A stretch of DNA of 64,000 nucleotides from Muribaculum gordoncarteri. Lineage in GTDB: Bacteria > Bacteroidota > Bacteroidia > Bacteroidales > Muribaculaceae. A program made the position numbers and the translations under genes. The stretch spans positions 2,914,001 through 2,978,000 of the forward strand of contig NZ_CP039393.1 of NCBI RefSeq assembly GCF_004803695.1. Direction: 5' to 3'. The notes beneath the pieces are model-generated. The model worked only from the letters and a program-made list of their open reading frames with translations, searched no databases and had not been told where the DNA came from. This document shows positions 1 to 7,797 of the stretch, piece after piece; within the stretch, counting starts at the first letter, position 1, and the number at the start of each line of letters is the position of its first letter.

Positions 1-464
1 ACAAGCGCACTATAATATTTTTCCTGACCGACCGCACTGAAAAAGCCGACCGATTGAAAGGATTCAGCCTCAAAGGCAACGACTATATACCCAAGCCATT
101 CTATCCCGAGGAGCTGATTGCCAAAATAGAGGAGCGCTTCAACGACGACACAATCGCCGACGAGCGCATATATCAGCTTGGCAACACCCTCTTCAACGTG
201 TCGCAGTCATCACTCACCTACAACAATGAAACGACGGCCATATCGGTGCGACAGGCCGAAATCCTCGACATACTTGCCGCCAACAGCAACCACATTGTCA
301 ACCGCGACACAATACTTGAAAGCGTGTGGGGCGATGCCAGCTACTCCAACTCATTGGCTCTCAACGTTCAGATAACCTATCTGCGCCGACACATCACCGA
401 CCCCCTGCTCACCATCATCTCCATTAAAAAACGCGGCTACATCCTGCAGATCAAGCCGGCTTAG
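1..464 (+). CDS. OmpR-family response regulator, 3' part (5' end outside window)
   Basis: The reading frame is open from base 3 to the TAG at 462-464, so the gene starts upstream of the window. What remains is the end of a receiver domain (FLTDR, then the conserved lysine region DYIPKPF) followed by a winged-helix DNA-binding domain (RQAEILDILAANSN, SNSLALNVQITYLRR, KRGYIL). By family, such proteins are phosphorylated by a sensor kinase and bind promoter DNA. The phosphoacceptor aspartate lies outside the window, and so would any partner kinase. The gene converges on the transposase gene and their stop codons overlap by a few bases. Confidence 0.9.
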   Translation, partial: KRTIIFFLTDRTEKADRLKGFSLKGNDYIPKPFYPEELIAKIEERFNDDTIADERIYQLGNTLFNVSQSSLTYNNETTAISVRQAEILDILAANSNHIVNRDTILESVWGDASYSNSLALNVQITYLRRHITDPLLTIISIKKRGYILQIKPA

Positions 465-1339
465 CAACCCTCAGTAATTTGGTTGGCGAGAGCATTCATG
501 GTGAGGCACACGGGGCGTGTCAGCGGACCGGGAAGTCCGGCCGAGATGATGAGGAGGCGTCCTTCTTCGCACAGCCGGAACTCACGACCGGCGGGCTTAT
601 ATCGCTCTTCCATAGGTTGACCGACGATGTGGATGAAGCGGGCGCCGACACTCTCGGCTTCGTCACGGATAGTCTTCTCCGATGCCGAGATAAATGGCGA
701 AACAAGCACTCCGCCGTTGGAGCCGGTGTAAATCCACTTCTCACGGTTGAGCCGGCGCGTTTCAGGCGAGTCTTTGCGGTGGATAATTACCTGTTCCTTG
801 AACGGGCAGTCGAGGAGCTGGAAGTTACCGTAGGCGTTATATGTGCTGTCGCCGATACGCAGGGCGTTGACGCGCCTGAAAAATTCGGGATGCTCGCGCC
901 GAACCGCCATCCTCCGCGGATTTTCGCGAATGTACCGGTATATAGTGTCGAGCGACCGGGAGGGGCGAAGAATGCAATCATAAAAATCCTTTTCAAAAAC
1001 CGTCAGCGCCTCTCCGCTAATCTGCCGGTAATCCTGATGGATTCGCACTTTCAGCATGCTTATATAGGCTCCGAGATGACGGCTGAGAGGGGCGGTTACA
1101 AAAATCAGCAGGTGGACATGATCCGGCATTATGCAATACTGAAGAACCCGCAAGGCACTGTCGAAGGAGCCCATTCGCCGGATATTTTTCTCTATGACCG
1201 CTCCCAGCCGGCTGCGCACAATGACCGAATCAGGGAAATGGCCGCACAGATGGCCAAAGACCGGAATTTCCCCGGCTTTACTGAGGGTTATGTGATAAAT
1301 GCACCTTCCTTTATAATCATGTAAATAGCAGCGGCCCAT
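461..1339 (-). CDS. REP-associated tyrosine transposase (RAYT / Y1_Tnp family)
   Basis: Single-copy HUH endonuclease related to IS200/IS605 transposases. The HUH motif is seen as MPDHVHLLIFV (His74 and His76) and the catalytic tyrosine helix as YRYIRENP (Tyr136 most likely). At 292 residues it is longer than a minimal Y1 transposase; the extra C-terminal part (from about residue 150) is typical of RAYTs but not of IS200. By family, RAYTs cut and join single-stranded DNA at REP palindromes. No IS ends or second IS605 gene flank it, which fits a domesticated RAYT. A small GGAGG/CCTCC hairpin at 1363-1376 precedes the gene. The ATG at 1337-1339 is the only good start. Confidence 0.85.
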   Translation of the reverse strand: MGRCYLHDYKGRCIYHITLSKAGEIPVFGHLCGHFPDSVIVRSRLGAVIEKNIRRMGSFDSALRVLQYCIMPDHVHLLIFVTAPLSRHLGAYISMLKVRIHQDYRQISGEALTVFEKDFYDCILRPSRSLDTIYRYIRENPRRMAVRREHPEFFRRVNALRIGDSTYNAYGNFQLLDCPFKEQVIIHRKDSPETRRLNREKWIYTGSNGGVLVSPFISASEKTIRDEAESVGARFIHIVGQPMEERYKPAGREFRLCEEGRLLIISAGLPGPLTRPVCLTMNALANQITEGC

Positions 1340-1362
1340 AGATGATTTTTGTCTGATGTGAA

Positions 1363-1376
1363 GGAGGCTTGCCTCC
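1363..1376. repeat. Short GGAGG/CCTCC hairpin between comM and the RAYT gene
   Basis: The sequence GGAGGCTTGCCTCC forms a five-pair stem around a four-base loop. It lies in the 69-bp gap between the comM stop and the RAYT start, both on the minus strand. It could be a weak terminator for comM or a REP-like palindrome, since REP hairpins often carry a GGAG/GTAG-type foot. The function is inferred. Confidence 0.35.
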
Positions 1377-1408
1377 GCCTGTCTGTCTCCGCTTGCTTGA
1401 AAAGAGGC

Positions 1409-2962
1409 TCACGGGAGCGGCGAGGTGACGCCCCACGACGAGCGGTCAAGGCTGCGGTAGCCGACGGCCTCGCGGATGTGGGAGGGAAGGATAGAGGGCG
1501 ATGAGTCGAGGTCGGCGATTGTGCGTGCAACCTTGAGGATGCGGTCGTAGGCGCGGGCACTCATGTCGAAGCGTTCCATCGACTGCCGCAATATCTCAAG
1601 GCACTCATCGGTAAGCGCGGCATAGGTCTTAAGTAGGCGTGAGTTCATCTGTGCGTTACAATGAACACCCTTGCAATCCTTGAAACGAAGCTGCTGAATA
1701 TGACGGGCTTTGACGACACGCGCCCTTATCGAAGCACTCGATTCACCGGCCGTGTCCGACGACATCTCCTTGAACGGAACCGGCATTATCTCCACCTGAA
1801 TGTCGATACGGTCGAGCAGGGGACCCGAAATGCGATTCAAGTACTTCTGCACCGCTCCGGGCGGACATACACACACCTTTGTGGGATGATTATAGTAGCC
1901 GCAGGGGCATGGATTCATCGATGCCACAAGCATGAAACCCGCCGGATAGTCGACCTGATACTTGGCGCGTGATATCGATATGTGCCTGTCCTCAAGAGGC
2001 TGACGCATCACCTCAAGCACCTGTCGTGAAAATTCGGGAAATTCGTCAAGAAATAGCACTCCGTTATGAGCCAGGGAAATCTCTCCGGGCATGGGATTGG
2101 CACCTCCGCCCACAAGGGCCACCGGCGATATTGTGTGATGAGGCGATCGGAAAGGACGCTGCGTCATAAGCATGGATCCACGCTTAAGCTTGCCGGCAAC
2201 CGAGTGTATCTTGGTGGTTTCAAGAGCTTCCTGAAGCGACAACGGAGGCATTATCGACGGCAACCGCTTGGCCATCATCGACTTTCCGGAACCCGGAGCG
2301 CCCACAAGCAGAATGTTGTGACCGCCGGCACACGCCACCTCAAATGCCCGCTTTACAAGTTGCTGCCCCTTGACTTCCGAGAAATCGAAGTCAAAGTCGG
2401 CAACTCCCTTGCTGAACTCCTCGCGGGTATTTATGACCGTAGGCTCAACCGACAGCAGGCCGTTGAAAAAATCGATTACCTGCGTGAGATTGTCGACACC
2501 GTACACATCAAGATTGTTGACCACGGCTGCCTCCGTGACATTGGCCTTGGGCACAATCATGCCCTTGAATCCCGCCTCACGCGCCTTTATGGCCATAGGC
2601 AGAGCCCCGCGTATAGGCAACACGCTGCCGTCAAGCGACAGCTCCCCCATTATCATGTATTGCGACAGACGGTCACCGTTGATCTGCTCCGAGGCGGCCA
2701 ATATTCCCAATGCAATGGGCAGGTCATAGGCTGCACCCTCTTTCTTCACGTCGGCAGGCGACATGTTCACCAATACCGAACGCCGCGGAAAGTCACGCCC
2801 GCTGTGACGCATGGCGGCCACCACGCGCTGATAACTCTCCTTAACTGCAGTATCGGGAAGGCCCACAAGGTTAAATGACACGCCTATCTCAACCGACACC
2901 TCGATGGTGACGATTATAGCGTCAATGCCGTAAACGGCGGCTCCGTATGTCTTTACAAGCAT
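1409..2962 (-). CDS. comM: YifB/ComM-family Mg-chelatase-like AAA+ ATPase
   Basis: Full-length ComM/YifB homologue (517 aa; family about 500). Order: N-terminal Lon-protease-like S5 domain (about 20-145), Mg-chelatase AAA+ core with Walker A GAPGSGKS at 221-228 and a conserved FRSPHHTIS segment, then the C-terminal Mg-chelatase domain (about 400-500, RAYDRILKVARTIADL). In Vibrio and Haemophilus ComM is a branch-migration helicase that helps integrate transforming DNA; that role here is by homology. A -7 box on the same strand lies 30 bp upstream. The gene is followed after 69 bp by the RAYT gene. Confidence 0.93.
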   Translation of the reverse strand: MLVKTYGAAVYGIDAIIVTIEVSVEIGVSFNLVGLPDTAVKESYQRVVAAMRHSGRDFPRRSVLVNMSPADVKKEGAAYDLPIALGILAASEQINGDRLSQYMIMGELSLDGSVLPIRGALPMAIKAREAGFKGMIVPKANVTEAAVVNNLDVYGVDNLTQVIDFFNGLLSVEPTVINTREEFSKGVADFDFDFSEVKGQQLVKRAFEVACAGGHNILLVGAPGSGKSMMAKRLPSIMPPLSLQEALETTKIHSVAGKLKRGSMLMTQRPFRSPHHTISPVALVGGGANPMPGEISLAHNGVLFLDEFPEFSRQVLEVMRQPLEDRHISISRAKYQVDYPAGFMLVASMNPCPCGYYNHPTKVCVCPPGAVQKYLNRISGPLLDRIDIQVEIMPVPFKEMSSDTAGESSASIRARVVKARHIQQLRFKDCKGVHCNAQMNSRLLKTYAALTDECLEILRQSMERFDMSARAYDRILKVARTIADLDSSPSILPSHIREAVGYRSLDRSSWGVTSPLP

Positions 2963-2991
2963 TTTTCAGGTATAAAAAGTGAGGACATTCG

Positions 2992-2999
2992 CAAAGATA
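2992..2999 (-). promoter_or_regulatory. Bacteroidetes -7 box (TATCTTTG) for comM
   Basis: The minus strand reads TATCTTTG, matching TAnnTTTG, about 30 bp before the comM ATG. I saw no clear TTTG at the expected -33 distance. Confidence 0.6.
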
Positions 3000-3068
3000 A
3001 CGCGTTTTTTTGAAATTCATTAGGATGATTTCAAATTATTTTGTCCAAATACCTGAATTTTATATGTT

Positions 3069-4088
3069 TTAATGGCTCAACCGCTTGTTGACCGCCGACA
3101 CCGCACGGCTCACCGAAGCTCCGCGATAAAGCTGCTTTCCGGTTGAATCGGCGACGATGAAGTAGGGCAGGCGCGGAATGTTTAGTTCGTCAAACACAGA
3201 ATTGGCCACACCTCCCACGGCCCATACCTGAGGCCAGCCCACCGAATCCATGCGCGCTACATTTTTCCACGACAAGGTATCGGGAGTAAACGACACATCG
3301 ACCAACTTGAACCGGCGGCGGGGATAACGGTCAAATGCCTTGCGCAAAGTGGATATTATAGTGTCACGGCCCGACTGTACAGTCGAAAAATAGAGCAACG
3401 AGCAGCTCGACCTCGAAGGTGAATAACGCTCCATCGAGTCGCCGTAGGAATAGAGCGAGAATGGACGCACCTTGACATTGAGGGCCGAATTGTTGACCTG
3501 GATAAGGAGTCGGCGATAATCGTCGACAAGCTTTTCGGGACGCGCCTTAGGCTCTATCAGTGAAAACAGAGAATCGGCCTGCGATTCATTGTCGATAGCG
3601 TCATATTGAGTCATCATCAGCAACGATGAAACGATGTTGTCCCTGTTGTCGACTACATACTTCTTTACCAATGCGTTGACTTCGGCAGGAGTTCCCGTCG
3701 ACAGTACCTTTGAATTTTCATTAAGGAAGCGTCCCCACTGCTCGGTAGGCTTGTTGCCCTTTATTTTCATCGCATAGTAGTCATCGGGGTTGAAGCTGCA
3801 CTCTATGGTCTGTCCGTTTTTAGCCAATACGCGCCCCACAAGCTCCTTGGTTGATGAAAATATCTCGACAACAGTGTAGTCGCTCGACACGCCGTCAATA
3901 ACAAACTTACCGTCGATGGCCGTTGTCATGAATCGGTTTACGGAACCGTCGGCAACATACATGATGTAGACATGACGGGTACCGAGCCCGTCAATCGACC
4001 CGGTTATGCGAAATTGACTGTCATCACCGCATGAAGAAAGAATTAGCGATATGACCAAAACAATTAACAAATTGAAACGTTTCACCAT
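3069..4088 (-). CDS. DUF4369/thioredoxin-like lipoprotein lacking the CXXC
   Basis: Predicted lipoprotein: signal peptide with lipobox LILSSC near residue 20. The N-terminal region resembles the DUF4369 domain (beta-rich, FRITGSIDGLG). The C-terminal half (from about residue 230) follows the TlpA/thioredoxin fold, with CSLLYFST at the strand that normally carries WCxxC and a cis-Pro-like loop in RLPYFIVADSTGKQLYRG. The cysteine pair is absent: the place is occupied by TVQSGRD. I infer a non-redox, perhaps binding or chaperone-like, role in the periplasm. Compare the CGPC-containing relative at 20189-21280. It has its own promoter and diverges from pldA. Confidence 0.7.
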   Translation of the reverse strand: MVKRFNLLIVLVISLILSSCGDDSQFRITGSIDGLGTRHVYIMYVADGSVNRFMTTAIDGKFVIDGVSSDYTVVEIFSSTKELVGRVLAKNGQTIECSFNPDDYYAMKIKGNKPTEQWGRFLNENSKVLSTGTPAEVNALVKKYVVDNRDNIVSSLLMMTQYDAIDNESQADSLFSLIEPKARPEKLVDDYRRLLIQVNNSALNVKVRPFSLYSYGDSMERYSPSRSSCSLLYFSTVQSGRDTIISTLRKAFDRYPRRRFKLVDVSFTPDTLSWKNVARMDSVGWPQVWAVGGVANSVFDELNIPRLPYFIVADSTGKQLYRGASVSRAVSAVNKRLSH

Positions 4089-4113
4089 AGTGACGGCATT
4101 ATTATGATTACCG

Positions 4114-4144
4114 CAAAGTTAGTGATAAGGCCACACGCCACAAA
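4114..4144 (-). promoter_or_regulatory. Complete Bacteroidetes promoter for the thioredoxin-like lipoprotein
   Basis: On the minus strand TTTG (4141-4144) is followed after 19 bp by TAACTTTG (4114-4121), the consensus -33/-7 pair. The start codon lies 25 bp further on. Confidence 0.75.
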
Positions 4145-4209
4145 GAAAAATATGAACAATCGGACATATTTAGGGACATTTATTTTAATATCCCACAAAT
4201 TTATATGAC

Positions 4210-4217
4210 TATCTTTG
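4210..4217 (+). promoter_or_regulatory. -7 box (TATCTTTG) for pldA
   Basis: TATCTTTG matches TAnnTTTG and lies 21 bp before the ATG at 4239. It rules out a more upstream in-frame TTG (4215) as the start, since that codon sits inside the promoter. The -33 element is not well conserved. Confidence 0.65.
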
Positions 4218-4238
4218 CAAAGAATATTGAGTAGTATA

Positions 4239-5084
4239 ATGAATAGATATTGCCTTCTGCTATTGTTCGCAATCCTGATGTTTGTGCCAAGCGTGGCAAC
4301 AGGCCAGATAGTAGCACCGTCACGTGATGCCGTTTATGATGTCGACTCGATGCGCCGCGAGTTTGACAATGCTCCATATTTCGGTCTTTACAAGGACAAT
4401 TACTTCATATTCGGTCCGTCGATAGGCCCAAAAGCCAATAAGTCCAACACCAACGTAAAATTTCAGATATCGGTAGCACAGCGCCTGTCCAAGAGCGTGC
4501 TTCCGTTTAACACCTACCTATTTCTCTTCTACACCCAGAAGTGTTTCTGGAACGTATTGCAGAAGTCAATGCCTATGACCGACCTAAATTTCAACCCCGG
4601 TATAGGATTGGCGCGCCCGCTCTTTGTAAAAGACCGCTTCATAGGCAAGGCGATATTCCTGATCGAACATGAAAGCAACGGAAAAGCCGGAAAAATGAGC
4701 CGTTCATGGAACAAAATCACATTCGGAGCCAACATTCTCATCGACCCCACAATCATGGTTCACGGCAAATTCTGGATTCCTATCGTTGACGGCGAAAACA
4801 ACCGCGACATATTGAGATACAGCGGAATATATCAGATGGGCTTGAGCTATATGCCTCCGTCGAAACGATTCGGAGCCTCGGTGGTGCTCGTTAAGCGCAA
4901 AGGATGGAATCTTAACTACAACACCATAATCGAGCTTAACTACAGGCTCTTCAAGGCCGAAAACCAATACTTCTTCATGCAGTACTACAACGGATACGGC
5001 GAAGGATTGCTCGAATACAACAAATTTCACTCACAATTGCGTGTAGGACTTGTGATCAAGCCCCAGTTCTTCAGCGACTATTAA
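4239..5084 (+). CDS. pldA: Outer-membrane phospholipase A (OMPLA)
   Basis: 281-residue secreted beta-barrel enzyme that hydrolyses acyl chains of phospholipids in the outer leaflet of the outer membrane. Residues 1-22 form a signal peptide. The OMPLA catalytic triad spacing is exact: His144 and Ser146 in HESNG, and Asn158 in RSWN, matching His142/Ser144/Asn156 of the E. coli enzyme. The late segment YNGYGEGLLEYN is also conserved in the family. The ATG at 4239 is chosen because it begins the signal peptide and follows the -7 box. By family it is active as a calcium-dependent dimer and maintains lipid asymmetry. The stop overlaps that of the convergent DUF2752 gene. Confidence 0.88.
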   Translation: MNRYCLLLLFAILMFVPSVATGQIVAPSRDAVYDVDSMRREFDNAPYFGLYKDNYFIFGPSIGPKANKSNTNVKFQISVAQRLSKSVLPFNTYLFLFYTQKCFWNVLQKSMPMTDLNFNPGIGLARPLFVKDRFIGKAIFLIEHESNGKAGKMSRSWNKITFGANILIDPTIMVHGKFWIPIVDGENNRDILRYSGIYQMGLSYMPPSKRFGASVVLVKRKGWNLNYNTIIELNYRLFKAENQYFFMQYYNGYGEGLLEYNKFHSQLRVGLVIKPQFFSDY

Positions 5085-5470
5085 CAATCAGCGATGTTGC
5101 GGCCTATCCACCAGGCCGTAACCATGATGAAGCATCCCCATATCATCCATCGGGAATTGACCTTGGCGTAGAAGCGAGGCCAACGCTCGCGGTTGAATTC
5201 AGCAACAAAAAGAAGCACAACAACAGGAATTGCCGGAAGGAGCATGGCATTGTAGCGGATGGCTCCCAAAGCATCGCCGTGAAGCATCGCGTGAATCGCC
5301 CTCTGCGAACCGCATCCGGGACACTTATATCCGGTCATGGAAAAGAATGCGCATTTAGGGAAAAACGCACTGTCTGAGGGGTCGAAATAGAAATATACGC
5401 ACAATCCAACAAGAACCACAAGGATTCCTATAGCTATAAAAAGGCGCCGGTTGGTTGACTTAGCCGCCAC
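5081..5470 (-). CDS. DUF2752 small membrane protein
   Basis: 129 residues with the DUF2752 hallmark GYKCPGCGSQRAIHAMLHG in the middle and three probable membrane segments (about 12-30, 75-95 and 105-125). The function of the family is not established. The two cysteines of CPGC could bind metal or form a disulfide. It lies three bases after the GYF-CD225 gene on the same strand, so the two are probably cotranscribed; proteins of these two families often occur together in Bacteroidetes. Confidence 0.8.
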   Translation of the reverse strand: MAAKSTNRRLFIAIGILVVLVGLCVYFYFDPSDSAFFPKCAFFSMTGYKCPGCGSQRAIHAMLHGDALGAIRYNAMLLPAIPVVVLLFVAEFNRERWPRFYAKVNSRWMIWGCFIMVTAWWIGRNIADC

Positions 5471-5473
5471 TGT

Positions 5474-5905
5474 TTAAAAGAGATAGTAATTGGCCGGGAA
5501 ATTAAAGAACAGTGCGAAGGGCCAGCTTACAAGGCCGAACACCAAGGCTATTATACACCACAACAGGGCGGTTTCCGACGCTTTCACCGAGCCGTAATAG
5601 TCGCCACGCGAATAGCGCGACTCTACCATCGTGGAGTAGATGAGCGCAACGATTCCGGCCGGAAAACAGCAAAGCAATGTCGTGACTATGGCCCACGGAA
5701 AATAGGTCGACGGACAAGGTCGGAAGTTGTTTACAGGCTGCGCACTCCTGAAGTAGGGCATCAATTCAGGCACACGGCAGGCCTGAGTCCACTGAGCCAT
5801 TCCCTGACACCACACAAGCGAGTTGGGATTTATGCCGTAGGCTATAAGCTGAGCGGCATTCATGGGGCCCACCTTGACATTGTTGACTATAGTCCAGTAT
5901 TGCAT
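5474..5905 (-). CDS. GYF_2 (DUF4339)-CD225/dispanin membrane protein
   Basis: 143 residues in two parts. Residues 1-50 form a GYF_2 domain (YWTIVNNVKVGPM, LVWCQGMAQWTQA), a fold that recognises proline-rich or peptide ligands in eukaryotes. Residues 65-140 form a CD225/dispanin-type pair of membrane segments, with WAIVTTLLCCFPAGIVALIYS and the conserved small-residue pattern SRGDYYGSVKASETA, as in interferon-induced transmembrane proteins. The bacterial role is unknown. It is the first gene of a pair with the DUF2752 gene. Confidence 0.85.
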   Translation of the reverse strand: MQYWTIVNNVKVGPMNAAQLIAYGINPNSLVWCQGMAQWTQACRVPELMPYFRSAQPVNNFRPCPSTYFPWAIVTTLLCCFPAGIVALIYSTMVESRYSRGDYYGSVKASETALLWCIIALVFGLVSWPFALFFNFPANYYLF

Positions 5906-5958
5906 TGCTATGTTATTTAGAGGGGAGCGACCGGACGGTCACTCCCCGATTATTTTTA

Positions 5959-6843
5959 TCAGAAACACTTCACAGGCTCTCCGAGAATATCGCCGAGCAG
6001 ATTGTTGGCAAGTCGGCTCGCACCTATGCGGAAACGCTCGTTGGTAAGCCACTCTTCGCCGAGCACCTCCTTGATTACGGTATAGTACTTAACCGCATCC
6101 TCGGTAGTCGACACGCCTCCGGCAGCCTTGAAGCCCACAGCGTTGCCGGTCTTCTCGTAGTACTCCTTGATGCATTGCGCCATCACGTAGGCGGCTTCAA
6201 GCGTAGCACCTTCATAGATTTTTCCGGTAGAGGTCTTAATGAAGTCGGCACCCGAATACATCGACAATATCGATGCGTTACGTATATTCTCAGCCGTCTT
6301 CAACGCACCTGTTTCAAGAATCACCTTCAGGTGAGCGTCACGGCAAGTGTGCTTCTGCTCGCTTATTTCATCGGCCACCTCTTCCCAGTCACCGTCGAGA
6401 TAGTTGCCTACGTTCAACACAATGTCTATTTCGTCGGCTCCCGAAGCTACGGCAAGCGCGGTTTCAGCAATCTTCACCTCAAGAAACGACTGTGACGAGG
6501 GGAACGCACCCGATACACAGGCCACCTTTACATCCGACACATCGAGCACGGTGCGCACGACAGGGGCAAAGTTGGGGTAGACGCATATAGCCGCTACATT
6601 CTTCAGTTCGGGATGATCGTTGTCGAAAGCATTGACATTCTCGACAAAATCGGCCACCGATTGCGGAGAGTCGGTAGTTGACAATGTGGTGAGGTCAATA
6701 CAGTTGAACAGGAATTTATACACATCCTGATTCATGTTTTCGCTGAGGTGCTCCGAAATTATCTTCTCTACCGCAGCCTTCACTTCGTTGTCATCAGTAG
6801 TGACAGCCGATGCCGACACAGTGTCGTGGTATTTGTCGCTCAT
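5959..6843 (-). CDS. deoC: Deoxyribose-phosphate aldolase
   Basis: Class I aldolase that converts 2-deoxy-D-ribose 5-phosphate to glyceraldehyde 3-phosphate and acetaldehyde in deoxynucleoside breakdown. The Schiff-base lysine is in DFIKTSTGK, and the second catalytic lysine in VGFKAAGGV. At 294 aa it is longer than the E. coli enzyme (259) because of an N-terminal extension. It is the third gene of a dtd-mazG-deoC run (25 bp after mazG), which groups nucleotide clean-up functions. Confidence 0.95.
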   Translation of the reverse strand: MSDKYHDTVSASAVTTDDNEVKAAVEKIISEHLSENMNQDVYKFLFNCIDLTTLSTTDSPQSVADFVENVNAFDNDHPELKNVAAICVYPNFAPVVRTVLDVSDVKVACVSGAFPSSQSFLEVKIAETALAVASGADEIDIVLNVGNYLDGDWEEVADEISEQKHTCRDAHLKVILETGALKTAENIRNASILSMYSGADFIKTSTGKIYEGATLEAAYVMAQCIKEYYEKTGNAVGFKAAGGVSTTEDAVKYYTVIKEVLGEEWLTNERFRIGASRLANNLLGDILGEPVKCF

Positions 6844-6868
6844 GATTTCTAAGTATTTGAGTTATATA

Positions 6869-7216
6869 TTAGTTGGATAATTTACTGTTGTTCTTGTGTC
6901 GCGAGGCGTCACGTTCGCTCTTCTTGCGCAGATTGGCCTTGAATGCCTCGGTGAGGTCGATACCGCTCTGGTTGGCGATTGCCATGACCACCCACATTAC
7001 ATCGGCAAGCTCGTCACCGAGAGTGTCACGCTCGCCCTCCTTGAACGACTGGTCGCCGTAGCGACGCGCCATTACACGGGCCACCTCGCCCACCTCCTCA
7101 GCAAGAACCGCCATGTTGGTGAGAGGGGAGAAATAACGCACTCCCACGGTAGTGATCCAGTTGTCGACCGTGGCCTGCGCGTCACGCAACGTTATGTCGT
7201 CATTATTGTCAGTCAT
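6869..7216 (-). CDS. MazG-like nucleotide pyrophosphohydrolase
   Basis: 115-residue single-domain all-alpha NTP pyrophosphatase. The metal-binding pattern is seen as EEVGEVARVMARRYGDQ, with further acidic residues in DELADVMWVVMAIAN (ExxE...ExxD). By family it hydrolyses NTPs or modified nucleotides to the monophosphate and PPi; the substrate cannot be read from sequence. It starts one base after the dtd stop, so translation is probably coupled. Confidence 0.88.
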   Translation of the reverse strand: MTDNNDDITLRDAQATVDNWITTVGVRYFSPLTNMAVLAEEVGEVARVMARRYGDQSFKEGERDTLGDELADVMWVVMAIANQSGIDLTEAFKANLRKKSERDASRHKNNSKLSN

Positions 7217-7217
7217 G

Positions 7218-7670
7218 TCACTCTTTAAGTCTTGAATCTATGATTATGGTTACAGGGCCGTCATTCAGCAGCTCCACCTTCATGTCGGCGCCGAATACCC
7301 CCCTCTTCACCTCACGACCCGTGAGGTCATACACGCACTTGCAGTAGTGCTCGTAGAGAGGCACCGCTGTTTCGTGTCCTGCCGCGCGTATGTAACTCGG
7401 ACGGTTGCCCTTGCGCGTCGAAGCCGTAAGCGTGAACTGGCTCACGGCAAGCACTTCACCGCCTACATCCTTGACCGAGCGGTTCATCACACCGGCTTCA
7501 TCGTCAAAGATTCGCAGCGACGAGGTCTTTGCTGCAAGCCATTCGGCATCGGCGGGGACATCGCCGTTTTCAACACCTACCAAAACGAGAAGTCCGGCTC
7601 CGATAGAGGAATATACACTGCCGTCAATCGTGACGGAGGCATGCTGTACACGTTGTATAACAATTCGCAT
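7218..7670 (-). CDS. dtd: D-aminoacyl-tRNA deacylase
   Basis: 150 aa, the usual DTD length. It removes D-amino acids (and misloaded glycine) from tRNA. Both active-site motifs are present: SQFTL near residue 80 and the C-terminal [10 protein letters not shown] (Gly-cisPro motif). The N-terminus [17 protein letters not shown] is typical. It is the first gene of the dtd-mazG-deoC run, with a -7 box 26 bp upstream. Confidence 0.95.
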   Translation of the reverse strand: MRIVIQRVQHASVTIDGSVYSSIGAGLLVLVGVENGDVPADAEWLAAKTSSLRIFDDEAGVMNRSVKDVGGEVLAVSQFTLTASTRKGNRPSYIRAAGHETAVPLYEHYCKCVYDLTGREVKRGVFGADMKVELLNDGPVTIIIDSRLKE

Positions 7671-7695
7671 CGTATTTCCGCATTTCTAAACTATA

Positions 7696-7703
7696 CAAAA
7701 ATA
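7696..7703 (-). promoter_or_regulatory. -7 box (TATTTTTG) for dtd-mazG-deoC
   Basis: The minus strand reads TATTTTTG, matching TAnnTTTG, about 26 bp before the dtd ATG. The -33 box is not clear. Confidence 0.5.
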
Positions 7704-7797
7704 CGAAATAAATCAACTATATCATCATATCAGCGCCCTATTTATATAAAATTTATCTCAATTCCGGGGGAACCGAGCCGCTGATGAATCATCGCCG

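Noticed and set aside
479-1324. Long plus-strand reading frame (281 codons) opposite the RAYT gene
   Set aside because: It is the antisense of a gene with clear HUH and Tyr motifs; its translation shows no domain.
2066-2878. Plus-strand reading frame of 270 codons
   Set aside because: Entirely antisense to comM, low-complexity His/Arg-rich translation, no promoter.
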